In this document: one piece after another, positions 1-8,076 of the stretch | Numbering within the stretch: the stretch's first letter is position 1 | Layout: each line of letters starts with the position of its first letter | NCBI RefSeq assembly: GCF_049800675.1 | Contig: NZ_JBLOOT010000003.1 | Location: 62,001 to 126,000, forward strand | Source of the DNA: Cauispirillum nitrogeniifigens | GTDB taxonomy: Bacteria > Pseudomonadota > Alphaproteobacteria > Rhodospirillales > Rhodospirillaceae | Direction of reading: 5' to 3' | DNA length: 64,000 bases | The notes under the pieces: generated by a model | Databases searched by the model: none | What the model was told of the DNA's origin: nothing | What the model saw: the letters and a program-made list of their open reading frames with translations, nothing else | Made by a program: the position numbers and the translations under genes

Positions 1-29
1 TCGCCGGTCGACGCGAACGTCTTGCTCAT
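1..29 (-). CDS. 5' end of an unidentified gene, cut by the window edge
   Basis: An ATG on the minus strand at 29 opens a frame that runs off the left edge after nine codons (MSKTFASTG). A GGGAAG ribosome binding site sits a few bases upstream. It lies downstream of livF on the same strand, but a strong hairpin separates the two, so it probably has its own promoter. Nine residues are too few to name the product. Confidence 0.45.
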
Positions 30-76
30 GTTTCTTCCCTCATGCTTGCGCTTGGCATTGGTTGCGTATGAAACTA

Positions 77-129
77 TTTAGGCCACCCGAGGCCAATCCG
101 CAAGATGGGATTGCCCAGGGTGGCCTAAA
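77..129 (-). terminator. Long hairpin after livF
   Basis: Positions 77-88 (TTTAGGCCACCC) and 118-129 (GGGTGGCCTAAA) form a perfect 12 bp inverted repeat. The inner bases extend the stem imperfectly through AATCC/GGATT. It begins 16 bp past the livF stop and precedes the next minus-strand gene, so it most likely ends the liv operon. The T-run beyond the stem is weak, so it may not be a classical intrinsic terminator. Confidence 0.7.
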
Positions 130-144
130 AGGGATGCCGAAGCC

Positions 145-849
145 TTAAAGACCGAGATAGGCGGCCTTGACCTTTTCGTCGGCCAGCAGGTTCTCGCCGC
201 TGTCGGTCAGCACGATTTCGCCGGTTTCCATGACGTAGCCGCGATCGGCGATGGCCAGGGCGGCATAGGCGTTCTGCTCGACCAGCAGGATGGTGGTGCC
301 CTGTTCCTTCAGCATCTGGACGATGTTGAAGATCTCGCCGACCAGCAGCGGGGCCAGGCCCATGGACGGTTCGTCGAGCAGCAGCACGCGCGGATGGGCC
401 ATCAGGGCACGGCCCATGGCCAGCATCTGCTGCTGGCCGCCCGACAGGGTGCCGGCGGCGTCGTTGCGCTTCTTCTTGAGGATGGGGAACGTGGCGTACA
501 TGCGCTCGATGTCGGCCTCGACATCCTTGCCGTGGCGGCGGAAAGCCCCCAGGCGCAGGTTGTCTTCCACCGACAGCGGGCCGAACACCTGGCGCCCCTC
601 GGGCACCTGGGAGATGCCCATCTCGACGCGCTTTTGCGGCGTCACGCGGGTGATGTCCTGGCCGTCAAAGCGGATGGTGCCGCCGGTGACCGGCTGCACG
701 CCCGACACCGAGCGCAGGAAGGTGGTCTTGCCCGCGCCGTTGGCGCCGACCAGGGCGACCAGTTCGCCCTCGCCGACGGCGATGTCGATGCCGTGCAGGG
801 CCTCGATGCGGCCATAGGCGCTGCGCAGGCCGGATACTTCCAGAAGCAT
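145..849 (-). CDS. livF: LivF, ATPase of branched-chain amino acid-type ABC importer
   Basis: A 234-residue cytoplasmic ATPase that pairs with LivG to power import through LivH and LivM. Walker A GANGAGKT is at residues 35-42, the ABC signature LSGGQ at 135-139 and Walker B LLLDEP at 156-161. The length is normal for LivF. The open frame extends further upstream, but the family N-terminus MLLEVSGLRS fixes the start at 849, 17 bp after livG. It is the last gene of livKHMGF. HAAT transporters of this kind also carry aromatic acids and amides. The neighbouring paa-like genes make an aromatic ligand possible, but the ATPase itself does not reveal the substrate. Confidence 0.95.
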   Translation of the reverse strand: MLLEVSGLRSAYGRIEALHGIDIAVGEGELVALVGANGAGKTTFLRSVSGVQPVTGGTIRFDGQDITRVTPQKRVEMGISQVPEGRQVFGPLSVEDNLRLGAFRRHGKDVEADIERMYATFPILKKKRNDAAGTLSGGQQQMLAMGRALMAHPRVLLLDEPSMGLAPLLVGEIFNIVQMLKEQGTTILLVEQNAYAALAIADRGYVMETGEIVLTDSGENLLADEKVKAAYLGL

Positions 850-866
850 TGCTGTCGCCCTCCCCG

Positions 867-1628
867 TCAGGCCACGTTGCCGAGATAGGCGGCGATCACG
901 TCCGGGTTCTTGCGCACCTCGGCCGGGGTGCCCTCGGCCAGCTTGCGGCCGTAGTCGAGCACCAGGATGTGGTCGGAAATTTCCATGACCATCTTCATGT
1001 CGTGTTCGACCAGCACCACGGTGATGCCGCCGCGCGCCACCTTCTTGATCACCTCGTCCAGTTCGCGGCTTTCGGTGTCGTTCAGGCCGGCGGCCGGCTC
1101 GTCGAGCAGCAGGAGCTTGGGCTCGGCGGCCAGGGCGCGGGCGATCTCCAGGCGCTTGAGCGCGCCATAGGGCATGGCGTCGGCGTCCCAGTCGATGTAG
1201 CGCTCCAGGCCGACCATGACCATCAGGTCCTTGCACATCTCGCGCGCCGCCCGGTCGCCCTTGACGATGAACGGCAGGCGGAACAGCGACGGCAGGAAGC
1301 GCGTGTTCAGGTGCAGGTGGCGCCCGACCATGACGTTTTCCAGCGCCGTCATGTTCATGCAGATCTGAAGGTTCTGGAACGTGCGCGACATGCCGCGCGA
1401 GGCCAGCTGATAGGGCTTCTTGCCCGTCACCGGCTCGTCCTGGAACAGCACCTCGCCGCTGGTCGGGGTGTAGACGCCCGTCACCAGATTGAACAGCGTG
1501 GTCTTGCCGGCGCCGTTCGGGCCGATGATGGAATGGATGGTGCCGGGATTGATGGTGAAGGACAGGTCATCGATGGCGTGGACGCCGCCGAACTCCTTCG
1601 ACAGGTTGCGGACTTCGAGAAGGCTCAT
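867..1628 (-). CDS. livG: LivG, ATPase of branched-chain amino acid-type ABC importer
   Basis: A 253-residue ATPase, the partner of LivF. Walker A GPNGAGKTT is at about residues 36-44. The signature region reads YGALKRLEIARAL, the degenerate form usual in LivG rather than LSGGQ, and is followed by Walker B LLLLDEP. The C-terminal stretch of about 30 residues (VRKNPDVIAAYLG) is typical of the LivG/BraF family. Its ATG overlaps the livM stop (ATGA at 1625-1628), which implies translational coupling. Confidence 0.95.
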   Translation of the reverse strand: MSLLEVRNLSKEFGGVHAIDDLSFTINPGTIHSIIGPNGAGKTTLFNLVTGVYTPTSGEVLFQDEPVTGKKPYQLASRGMSRTFQNLQICMNMTALENVMVGRHLHLNTRFLPSLFRLPFIVKGDRAAREMCKDLMVMVGLERYIDWDADAMPYGALKRLEIARALAAEPKLLLLDEPAAGLNDTESRELDEVIKKVARGGITVVLVEHDMKMVMEISDHILVLDYGRKLAEGTPAEVRKNPDVIAAYLGNVA

Positions 1629-2569
1629 TTCGCGCCCCTCCGCAGCAGGCCCTGGATCGAGGGCACGATGCCCTTGGGCAGGAAGATCATGACCAGCATC
1701 ATGATCAGACCGAAGATCATGTGCTCATAGTCCTCAAGCACGGTGAGGAACTGCGGCAGCGAGGTCAGAATGGCCGCCCCGACGATGCCGCCGAAGGTCG
1801 ACGCCATGCCGCCCAGCACCACCATGATGACCAGCTCCACCGAGTGGAAGAACCCGGCCTGCATGGGGCTGAGGAACATCACGTAGTGCGCCGACAGCGA
1901 GCCGACGATGGAGGCGAACACCGCCGAGACGACGAACACCAGCACCTTGAAGCGGGTGGTGTCGACGCCGACCACCTCGGCCGCCACCTCGGACCCGTGC
2001 ACGGCGCGCAGGGCGCGGCCCACGGGGCTGTCGATGATGTTCAGGCACAGCCAGGTGGCCAGCAGCAACAGGATGCCCGCCACCCAGTACCACTGCTTCT
2101 GTGTCTTCAGTTCGAACCCGGCGATGCCGAAGGGCGCCACGGTCATGCCGTCGGGACCGCCGGTCAGCCAGGCTTCCTGGTTGAGGACGATGGACACGAT
2201 GATGCCCAGGCCCAGCGTCGCCATGGCCAGGTAGTGGCCCTTCAGGCGCAGGATCGGCCGGGCGACGATGAAGGCCAGCAGGCCGACCAGCACGGCGGCG
2301 ACGACCAGCGACACCACCGGCGGCCAGTTGAAGGTGGTCGCCGTGATGGCCGAGAAATAGGCCCCCAGGCCGAGGAAGCCGGCATGGCCGAGCGAGATCT
2401 GCCCGGTGTAGCCGATCAGCAGGTTCAGGCCGACGACGACGATGGCGTTGAACGCCACGCGGATGGCGATGTCGTACTGGAAATTGTTCTGCAGGAAGGC
2501 CGGCAGCACCGCGATGATGACGGCGAGGGCCAGCAGTCCGGCGAAGCGAGGCGTCATGAAGGCGCGCAT
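1625..2569 (-). CDS. livM: LivM, inner membrane permease of the ABC importer
   Basis: A 314-residue polytopic permease with about eight to ten hydrophobic segments and the LivM/LivH core LNLLIGYTGQISLGHAGF near residues 48-65. It forms the channel with LivH. A GGGGGAAG ribosome binding site precedes the ATG at 2569; a second in-frame Met lies four codons in. It is 16 bp downstream of livH and overlaps livG by four bases. The charged C-terminus (LLRRGAK) fits a cytoplasmic tail. Confidence 0.94.
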   Translation of the reverse strand: MRAFMTPRFAGLLALAVIIAVLPAFLQNNFQYDIAIRVAFNAIVVVGLNLLIGYTGQISLGHAGFLGLGAYFSAITATTFNWPPVVSLVVAAVLVGLLAFIVARPILRLKGHYLAMATLGLGIIVSIVLNQEAWLTGGPDGMTVAPFGIAGFELKTQKQWYWVAGILLLLATWLCLNIIDSPVGRALRAVHGSEVAAEVVGVDTTRFKVLVFVVSAVFASIVGSLSAHYVMFLSPMQAGFFHSVELVIMVVLGGMASTFGGIVGAAILTSLPQFLTVLEDYEHMIFGLIMMLVMIFLPKGIVPSIQGLLRRGAK

Positions 2570-2585
2570 GTCTCTAACTTCCCCC

Positions 2586-3461
2586 TTAGACCCGGTCGGT
2601 GCCGCGCTTGCCGAACAGGCCGCTCGGCATGAAGAACAGGACCAGCAGGATGACGACGAAGGCCATGGCGTCCTTGTAGTTCGACGAGATGTAGCCTGCC
2701 GTGTAGGCCTCGATCAGGCCCAGCAGCAATCCGCCGGCGATGGCGCCGAAGCCGCTGCCCAGGCCGCCCAGGATGGCGGCGGAGAAGCCCTTCACGCCCA
2801 GCATGATGCCGACCTCGAAGTTGGTCGGGCTGATCGGCGTGATCAGCACGCCGCCGATGGCGCCCAGCGCCGCCGACAGGCCGAAGGACAGCAGCAGCAC
2901 GAACTGGACGTTCACGCCCACCAGCCGCGCGGCCAGCGGATTGTGCGACGTCGCCAGCACCGCCTTACCCAGCAGCGTGCGGGAGAAGAACCACTGCAAC
3001 GCCACCACGATGATCAGGGTGACACCGAGCACCCACAGGGTCTGCGGCGTGATGGTCGCGCCCAGCACGTTGATCGGCGTGTTGCCGGAGAACGGCGGCA
3101 GCGTGTGGAAAGACTTGTCGAACACCACCTGGGACAGGCCGCGGATGAAGATGGACGCGCCGATGGTGATGATGATCAGGGTGACGACGGTGGCGTTCTT
3201 GGTCCGCTCCACCGCCAGCTTTTCCAGGGCCAGGCCGACGATCGCGGTGATGACCACGGCGAGCATCACGGCCACGGGCATGGGCAGCCCGGCAGCCACC
3301 AGGAACACGGTGTTCATGCCGCCCAGCATCACGAACTCGCCCTGGGCGAAGTTGATGACGTGGCTGGCATTGTAGATGAGCGCGAAGCCGAGACCCACCA
3401 GCGCGTAGATGGCGCCGTTGGTCAGCCCCGAGAAGAGGTACTGGATGAATTCGCCGAGCAT
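2586..3461 (-). CDS. livH: LivH, inner membrane permease of the ABC importer
   Basis: A 291-residue permease. It starts MLGEFIQYLFSGLTNGAIYALVGLGFALIYN, in which the NGAIYALVALG-type motif is the hallmark of LivH. It carries the matching VINFAQGEFVMLG segment near residues 35-47. Several transmembrane helices follow, with the usual length for the family. An AGGAAA ribosome binding site precedes the ATG. It follows livK after 180 bp that contain a stable stem-loop, a common arrangement for periplasmic-binding-protein operons. Confidence 0.94.
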   Translation of the reverse strand: MLGEFIQYLFSGLTNGAIYALVGLGFALIYNASHVINFAQGEFVMLGGMNTVFLVAAGLPMPVAVMLAVVITAIVGLALEKLAVERTKNATVVTLIIITIGASIFIRGLSQVVFDKSFHTLPPFSGNTPINVLGATITPQTLWVLGVTLIIVVALQWFFSRTLLGKAVLATSHNPLAARLVGVNVQFVLLLSFGLSAALGAIGGVLITPISPTNFEVGIMLGVKGFSAAILGGLGSGFGAIAGGLLLGLIEAYTAGYISSNYKDAMAFVVILLVLFFMPSGLFGKRGTDRV

Positions 3462-3579
3462 GTTTCCTGCCGCCTTGCCGGTGTCCGCCTGGCATCGTCA
3501 TCGCATGGCCCGCTGGGCCGGTGACGAGGATGGCCGGACGAAGGGCGCGCGCTCCCCAGGGAGGCACGGTCCCGGGAGC

Positions 3580-3604
3580 GTCCCCCGCCACGCGGGCGGG
3601 GGAC
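3580..3604 (-). terminator. Stem-loop between livK and livH
   Basis: A perfect 10 bp stem GTCCCCCGCC/GGCGGGGGAC with a 5-base loop sits in the 180 bp between livK and livH. There is no T-run. A GC-rich intercistronic hairpin here would protect the livK message and damp transcription into livHMGF, matching the excess of binding protein that such importers need. This role is inferred from position. Confidence 0.65.
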
Positions 3605-3641
3605 ATGTCCCGACGGAGATCGGAGTGGTCGGGTCCGGGCC

Positions 3642-4823
3642 TTAGCCCTTCTGGTCGACCAGGGCCCAGTCGCCGTTGCGGATTTCAAGCATCCGGAAGG
3701 CGTCCAGGTTCAGGCCCAGGTGATCGTCAGGCTTGAAGTTGACGACACCGGCGGTGCCCATGAAGCCGCTGGTCTGCTCCAGGGCGTCGCGGACCTTGGC
3801 CTTGTCGGTGGACCCGGCGCGCTTGATCGCGTCGACCATCAGCATCAGGCCGTCATAGGCATGGCCGCCGAAGGTGGACACGGTGCCCTTGCCGAAGCGC
3901 TCCTCGTAGGCGGTCTTGTAGCCGACGACGACGGACTTCTGCGGGTCGGAGTCGGGCAGCAGCTCGGCGACCAGCAGCGCGGACGCCGGCAGGCGGACGC
4001 CCTCGGCGGCCTCGCCGGCCAGCTCGATGAAGCTCTTCGAGGCAACGCCGTGCGACTGGTAGAACGGCACGTCGAAGCCGAGCTGGCGGTAGTTGCGGGT
4101 GACGATCGCCGGGCCCTGGCCGAAGCCGGGGTTCAGCACCGCCTGCACGCCGGCAGCGTTCTTGATCTTGGTCAGCTGGGCGGTCATGTCGGTGTCGGTC
4201 GGGGCGTAGGTCTCGTCGGCCACGATCTCGATGCCGTACTTGCCGACCACGCCCTTGCACTCGGCCTGCATGGACTTGCCGAAGCCGTCGGTGCCCGAGA
4301 TCATGCCGATCTTGGTGAACCCACGGGCCTTCATGTCCTCGAAGATCTTCTCGCAGGCCATGGTGTCGGTGTGCGGGGTCTTGAACACCCACTTGTTCAC
4401 CGGGTCCACGATGCCGCGGCCGCCGCCCAGGGAGATGTAGGGGATCTCGGCCCGCTCGATCAGCGGAATGGCGGCCATGGTGGTGCCGGTGGTCGACCCG
4501 CCGACGATGACGTCGACGCCGTCCTGGTCGATCAGGCGGCGCACGAAGGTCACCGCGTTGTTCGGGTTGCCGGCGGTGTCATAGTGCACCAGCTCCAGCT
4601 TGCGCCCGTCGATCCCGCCCTCGGCGTTGATCTTCTCGATGTAGAGCTGAAGGGTCTTCAGCTCGGGATCGCCGAGGAAGGAGGCCGGGCCGGTGACGGC
4701 GAGGAAGGTGCCGACCTTGATCGGGTCAGCGGCCTGCGCGGACGGCGCGGCAAAGCCGAAGGCGACGACGCCCAGGGCGGCCACGGCGGCCAGCAGGGAA
4801 CGTCGGGACAAACGCTTGATCAT
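3642..4823 (-). CDS. livK: LivK-type periplasmic substrate-binding protein
   Basis: A 393-residue periplasmic binding protein of the LivK/leucine-isoleucine-valine family. An RR-containing signal peptide with a hydrophobic core ends at AQA near residue 31. The mature start ADPIKVGTFLAVTGPASFLG is the standard type-1 binding fold N-terminus. The AGGGAGGA ribosome binding site is strong. Substrate cannot be read from sequence. The family binds branched amino acids, amides, urea or aromatic acids, and the nearby paaA-like and paaX-like genes lean towards an aromatic acid. It is first in the operon and so would be the most highly expressed member. Confidence 0.93.
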   Translation of the reverse strand: MIKRLSRRSLLAAVAALGVVAFGFAAPSAQAADPIKVGTFLAVTGPASFLGDPELKTLQLYIEKINAEGGIDGRKLELVHYDTAGNPNNAVTFVRRLIDQDGVDVIVGGSTTGTTMAAIPLIERAEIPYISLGGGRGIVDPVNKWVFKTPHTDTMACEKIFEDMKARGFTKIGMISGTDGFGKSMQAECKGVVGKYGIEIVADETYAPTDTDMTAQLTKIKNAAGVQAVLNPGFGQGPAIVTRNYRQLGFDVPFYQSHGVASKSFIELAGEAAEGVRLPASALLVAELLPDSDPQKSVVVGYKTAYEERFGKGTVSTFGGHAYDGLMLMVDAIKRAGSTDKAKVRDALEQTSGFMGTAGVVNFKPDDHLGLNLDAFRMLEIRNGDWALVDQKG

Positions 4824-5167
4824 CTAATTCCTCCCTAAAGGACTTCTTGTTCACACCCGTATCGGAATCAACGGCCCCGAGGGCCCAGTTCCACGCCCGG
4901 CACCAAGGCCGGCCGGCGGCTGCGGGTCTTTTTGTTATTGTTCACAACGGACCGTTCCGGCCCGTCACCCCGTATCATGACAGTATCGCACAGGGACGTG
5001 CGCATGCGTAGGACTACCGTGTCAGGGAAAATGTTTCAAGTGAAACCAATCGCCGTGAACGCCCGGTGGTCCGACGCCTGTATACCACGAAACGCCTCGT
5101 TTCCGCGCCGTTTCCGTGGCGGCATCCGCACGCGCGAAAGTGCCTGCCCTGCCCCCGTCACGCGCCT
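4824..5167. promoter_or_regulatory. 344 bp non-coding region upstream of livK with a 14 bp palindrome
   Basis: No credible gene lies here. It holds the expected livK promoter and the 3' flank of the small gene ending at 5168. The clearest signal is GTTTCAAGTGAAAC at 5033-5046, two perfect 6-base arms around AG, which resembles an operator for a dimeric repressor. I could not identify a confident -35/-10 pair. The region is visibly less GC-rich than its surroundings near 4930-5050. Confidence 0.5.
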
Positions 5168-5581
5168 TTAAAGGGCGCCGTTGCGCGGCAGCAGCGCGTC
5201 CAGGCGCTCGCGGGCGTCGCCGAAGGCCTCGACCGATTCCTCGTAAGCCTCGCGGGCCACCGAGTAGCGCTCGACCACATCGGTCTTGATGCCCTGGGAG
5301 AACATCTTGACGTGCAGCTCCTCGCAGCGCTCCAGGTTGCGGTCGGCCAGCAGGCGGCGGCTCATGTATTCGCGCGCGGCGTCCTGCTGCTCCGGGGCAA
5401 GGCGGTCATAGGACGCCACCGACAGGCGGTGCGTGTCGGTGAAGTCGGACCGCAGGTGCTCCCACATGGCCGCCCAGTCCTCGCGGACCTCGCCATCCTC
5501 AAGATGGCGATAGCCGAACTTGGACAGCACGGAACGACCGTCGGAGAACAGCCGGTTGGGAAGTTCGGGCACGGCGGACAT
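5168..5581 (-). CDS. Small acidic helical protein, likely partner of the PaaA-like protein
   Basis: A 137-residue soluble protein that I do not recognise. It is rich in Glu, Asp, Arg and Leu, predicted mostly helical, with no signal peptide or membrane segment. The open frame extends upstream, but the ATG at 5581 has a clear GGAGG site and gives a sensible N-terminus (MSAVPELPNRLF). It follows the PaaA-like gene after 131 bp that include a hairpin. It could be an accessory or second subunit, as PaaC is to PaaA in the phenylacetyl-CoA epoxidase, but it shows no diiron ligand motif of its own. Confidence 0.75.
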   Translation of the reverse strand: MSAVPELPNRLFSDGRSVLSKFGYRHLEDGEVREDWAAMWEHLRSDFTDTHRLSVASYDRLAPEQQDAAREYMSRRLLADRNLERCEELHVKMFSQGIKTDVVERYSVAREAYEESVEAFGDARERLDALLPRNGAL

Positions 5582-5649
5582 GGATCCTCCATGGTGCGAA
5601 AACGGGAAACGGGGAATTTGCGAGGGGCGCGGAAGCCCCGCCGCGCGCA

Positions 5650-5668
5650 CCCTGCCGATGAGGCAGGG
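5650..5668 (-). terminator. GC hairpin between the PaaA-like gene and its partner
   Basis: CCCTGCC/GGCAGGG (7 bp stem, 5-base loop) is nested in a wider GCCCCGCC...GGCGGGGC pairing spanning about 5635-5680. It may act as a partial terminator or message stabiliser, letting the upstream gene be expressed above the downstream one. Confidence 0.5.
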
Positions 5669-5712
5669 CGGCGGGCGGGGCGTCCTGTCGGTGCCTTGGG
5701 CGCCGGCGCGTC

Positions 5713-6534
5713 TTACGACGAGGTGGCGACGGCGGCGGCGTCGTCGCCGGCCTCGTAGCCCATGCGCATGTCGTAGTCGGGCTCGACGTTCTTGGGCATC
5801 TCCAGGCCGACTTCCTTCAGGCGGCTTTCCAGCAGCTCCAGGTACTCGGCCTGGAGCTCCTCGGGAGTGCGGACCTTGATGCCCCACTCATAGTACTTGT
5901 CGAACATGGCCGACTTCTTGGTGCCCGAGGACGGACGGCCGTAGAAGCCGAGGCCGACGCGCATGAACTTCTCGACCTTGCCCTGCATGATCTCGCGGGC
6001 CTTCTCGCCCCCGAACTCGATGTTGCGCTTGGACGCCCACACGCCGAAGGCCAGGTGGCCGTGCTCTTCCTTGTGGATGCGCACGTTGACGCGGGCCCAC
6101 GGCAGGTACGAGCACTCGCGGTACTGGCCGAGGAAGGCCACCGCGGCCGGAGTCACGACGGTGGAGAACAGGCCGACGTCATACCAGTCCTCGAACCAGG
6201 TGGACCAGTTTTCCTTGCGGAAGCCGTTGATGACGTTGACCTTGGTGCGGTCGGGGTTGTCCGGGTTCTGGACCAGTTCCTGGAGGCGGGAGTCGACGTC
6301 GACGCCCAGGTCCTGCATCAGGTTCCAGATGTAGTAGCCATGGCCCATCTCTTCCATGACCTTCTTGGACAGGCGGTAGGCCTCTTCCGGGCGCGGCGCG
6401 AATCGCATGTTCTCAGCCACGCGCTGGGCGCCGGCGTACTCCGAATCGGCCTGGAACGACATCAGGTTCAGCAGGAGCGACTTGTACTCCTCCGGCAGCG
6501 CATCGCCCTTATCAAAGGTCTTCCACTTCGCCAT
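5713..6534 (-). CDS. PaaA-like diiron protein (phenylacetic acid catabolic protein family)
   Basis: A 273-residue cytoplasmic ferritin-fold protein related to PaaA, the oxygenase subunit of phenylacetyl-CoA epoxidase. A full diiron ligand set is visible: Glu32 in QADSEYAG, Glu62/His65 in EEMGH, acidic residues 115-116 in the FEDW segment, and Glu157/His160 in EEHGH. It is shorter than classical PaaA (about 310-330 residues), and no paaB, paaC, paaD or paaE neighbours are present, so it is not a normal paa operon member. An AGGGAG site precedes the ATG. It is divergent from paaX and the ferredoxin reductase, which could control it and feed it electrons. The actual substrate is unknown. Confidence 0.82.
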   Translation of the reverse strand: MAKWKTFDKGDALPEEYKSLLLNLMSFQADSEYAGAQRVAENMRFAPRPEEAYRLSKKVMEEMGHGYYIWNLMQDLGVDVDSRLQELVQNPDNPDRTKVNVINGFRKENWSTWFEDWYDVGLFSTVVTPAAVAFLGQYRECSYLPWARVNVRIHKEEHGHLAFGVWASKRNIEFGGEKAREIMQGKVEKFMRVGLGFYGRPSSGTKKSAMFDKYYEWGIKVRTPEELQAEYLELLESRLKEVGLEMPKNVEPDYDMRMGYEAGDDAAAVATSS

Positions 6535-7084
6535 GTCAGTCTCCCTTTAGTCCTCAATGCGGGCCGGTGGTGCGTCCCCCGGCCGCTGATGATGTTTGTT
6601 TGTAGAGCCCTTGCCGTGTCCGCCTGGGCCGTGGCGCCTGGAACCGGGCCTTGACCTCATCGGCAAAGTGACACAGAATTCGTCTTCGTCGAGAGATTAG
6701 TGTAACACGTTTCGCGGTGTCAAACGGATTTTCAGGCGATTTCCACGGCACGGGCGATCCTCATGTAACGCCTGACGTCCCCTCCGGGACGCGGGAGAAG
6801 CCTTGTGCGGCGCGGAAAGCCTGGAGACGCGGGCAAGAATGGGAGTGGATGACGGGTCTCCGCCCTGGCCGGCGGGGAGGCTGCGGTGGTATTACACTTT
6901 TCCGTGGCGCACCGGCTCGCAAAGTAACAATATTGCAGCGGCGGGACGACGCGGAGGGGTCCCTTGGCCAGTCATGCGGGAGCGGCCGGCGGCCTTTGCC
7001 GGGTCGGGCGTTCGCGGATATTGACGGCACGCGCGGGAGCGGGAACGTTACCGGCGGCGGAAATCCCCCGCGCGCAGTACGGAC
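6535..7084. promoter_or_regulatory. 550 bp divergent regulatory region between paaA-like and paaX
   Basis: I see no credible gene here. It should carry promoters for both directions. A related short sequence recurs: AAAGTGACAC at 6665-6674, TTAGTGTAACAC at 6698-6709, AAAGTGTAAT on the minus strand at 6891-6900 and AAAGTAACAAT at 6921-6931. The last two form an inverted pair. A further dyad ACAC-N8-GTGT lies at 6705-6720. These are candidate PaaX operators. A GGCCGG/CCGGCC hairpin at 6562-6584 lies in the leader of the PaaA-like message. Confidence 0.5.
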
Positions 7085-8050
7085 ATGATGAGCATGGCAC
7101 GACACAAGAAGCTGGACGACCAGATTGCCGGCCTCCTGGAGGCCCTGACCGTGCGGGCGAAGTCGCTGATCGTCACCATCTATGGCGACGGCATCCTGGC
7201 CCATGGCGGCAGCGCGTGGCTCGGCAGCCTGATCAAGCTGGTCGAGCCGCTGGGCCTGTCCGAGCGCATGGTCCGCACCGCCGTGTTCCGGCTGACCAAG
7301 GACCAGTGGCTCCAGGCCAACCAGATCGGCCGGCGCAGCTACTACAGCATCACCGACGTCGGCCGGCAGCGGTTCGAGGCCGCCCACCGCCGCATCTACG
7401 CCGCGCCGCAGCAGCCGTGGAACGGCGAATGGGTGCTGGTGCACACCACCTGCTGCGGGCTGGACAACGACGCCCGCGAATCGCTGCGCCGGGCGCTGGT
7501 ATGGCAGGGCTTCGGCACCCTGGCCCCGGCGGTGATGGCCCACCCCGCCCCCGATGACGAGGCCCTGGCCCTGGCCCTGCGCGAGCTTGACGCGCAGGAG
7601 AAGGTGGTGCTGATGCGCGCCCAGGCCGACCGCATGACGTCGGCGGGCAACCTCAAGGCGCTGGTGCGCTCGTGCTGGGACCTCGATCGGCTGGTGGAGG
7701 ACTACAACGCCTTCCTCGACCGCTTCCGCCCCGTCTGGCGGGCGCTGGAGGCGACCGACGAACTGGACCCGCAGGCGTGCTTCCTGGTCCGCACCCTGCT
7801 CATCCACGACTACCGCCGCATCCTGCTGCGTGACCCCATGCTGCCGCAGGAGGTGCTGCCGCCCGACTGGCCGGGCGCCGCCTCCCGCCTGCTGTGCCGC
7901 AACCTCTACCGCCTCACCCAGGACGCCGCCGAACGGCACCTGATGGCGGTCCTGGAAACCGCCGACGGCCCCCTGCCCGAGGCCGCGCCCTATTTCTTCG
8001 ACCGCTTCGGCGGTCTGCTCGAAGCCGGCGAACGCACCGCCGCGCAATAA
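7085..8050 (+). CDS. paaX: PaaX-family transcriptional regulator
   Basis: A 321-residue regulator of the PaaX family, known for repressing phenylacetate genes and responding to phenylacetyl-CoA. An N-terminal winged helix (about residues 15-100, with LGLSERMVRTAVFRL as the likely recognition segment) is followed by the larger PaaX C-terminal domain with the family core LLIHDYRRILLRDPMLP near residues 237-253. Three in-frame ATGs (7085, 7088, 7094) compete and none has a strong ribosome binding site. It lies 26 bp upstream of a ferredoxin reductase gene and divergent from the PaaA-like gene, so it probably controls both directions. Confidence 0.9.
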   Translation: MMSMARHKKLDDQIAGLLEALTVRAKSLIVTIYGDGILAHGGSAWLGSLIKLVEPLGLSERMVRTAVFRLTKDQWLQANQIGRRSYYSITDVGRQRFEAAHRRIYAAPQQPWNGEWVLVHTTCCGLDNDARESLRRALVWQGFGTLAPAVMAHPAPDDEALALALRELDAQEKVVLMRAQADRMTSAGNLKALVRSCWDLDRLVEDYNAFLDRFRPVWRALEATDELDPQACFLVRTLLIHDYRRILLRDPMLPQEVLPPDWPGAASRLLCRNLYRLTQDAAERHLMAVLETADGPLPEAAPYFFDRFGGLLEAGERTAAQ

Positions 8051-8076
8051 TCAAACCGAGGAAACGGACCCCACCC

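Noticed and set aside
5713..6534. BoxB benzoyl-CoA oxygenase as the name of the diiron protein
   Set aside because: BoxB is far longer (about 470 residues) and comes with BoxA and BoxC; this protein has 273 residues and none of those neighbours.
6761..8047. Minus-strand frame covering the paaX region and part of the spacer
   Set aside because: It is antisense to paaX, His/Gln/Gly-rich and has no family match.
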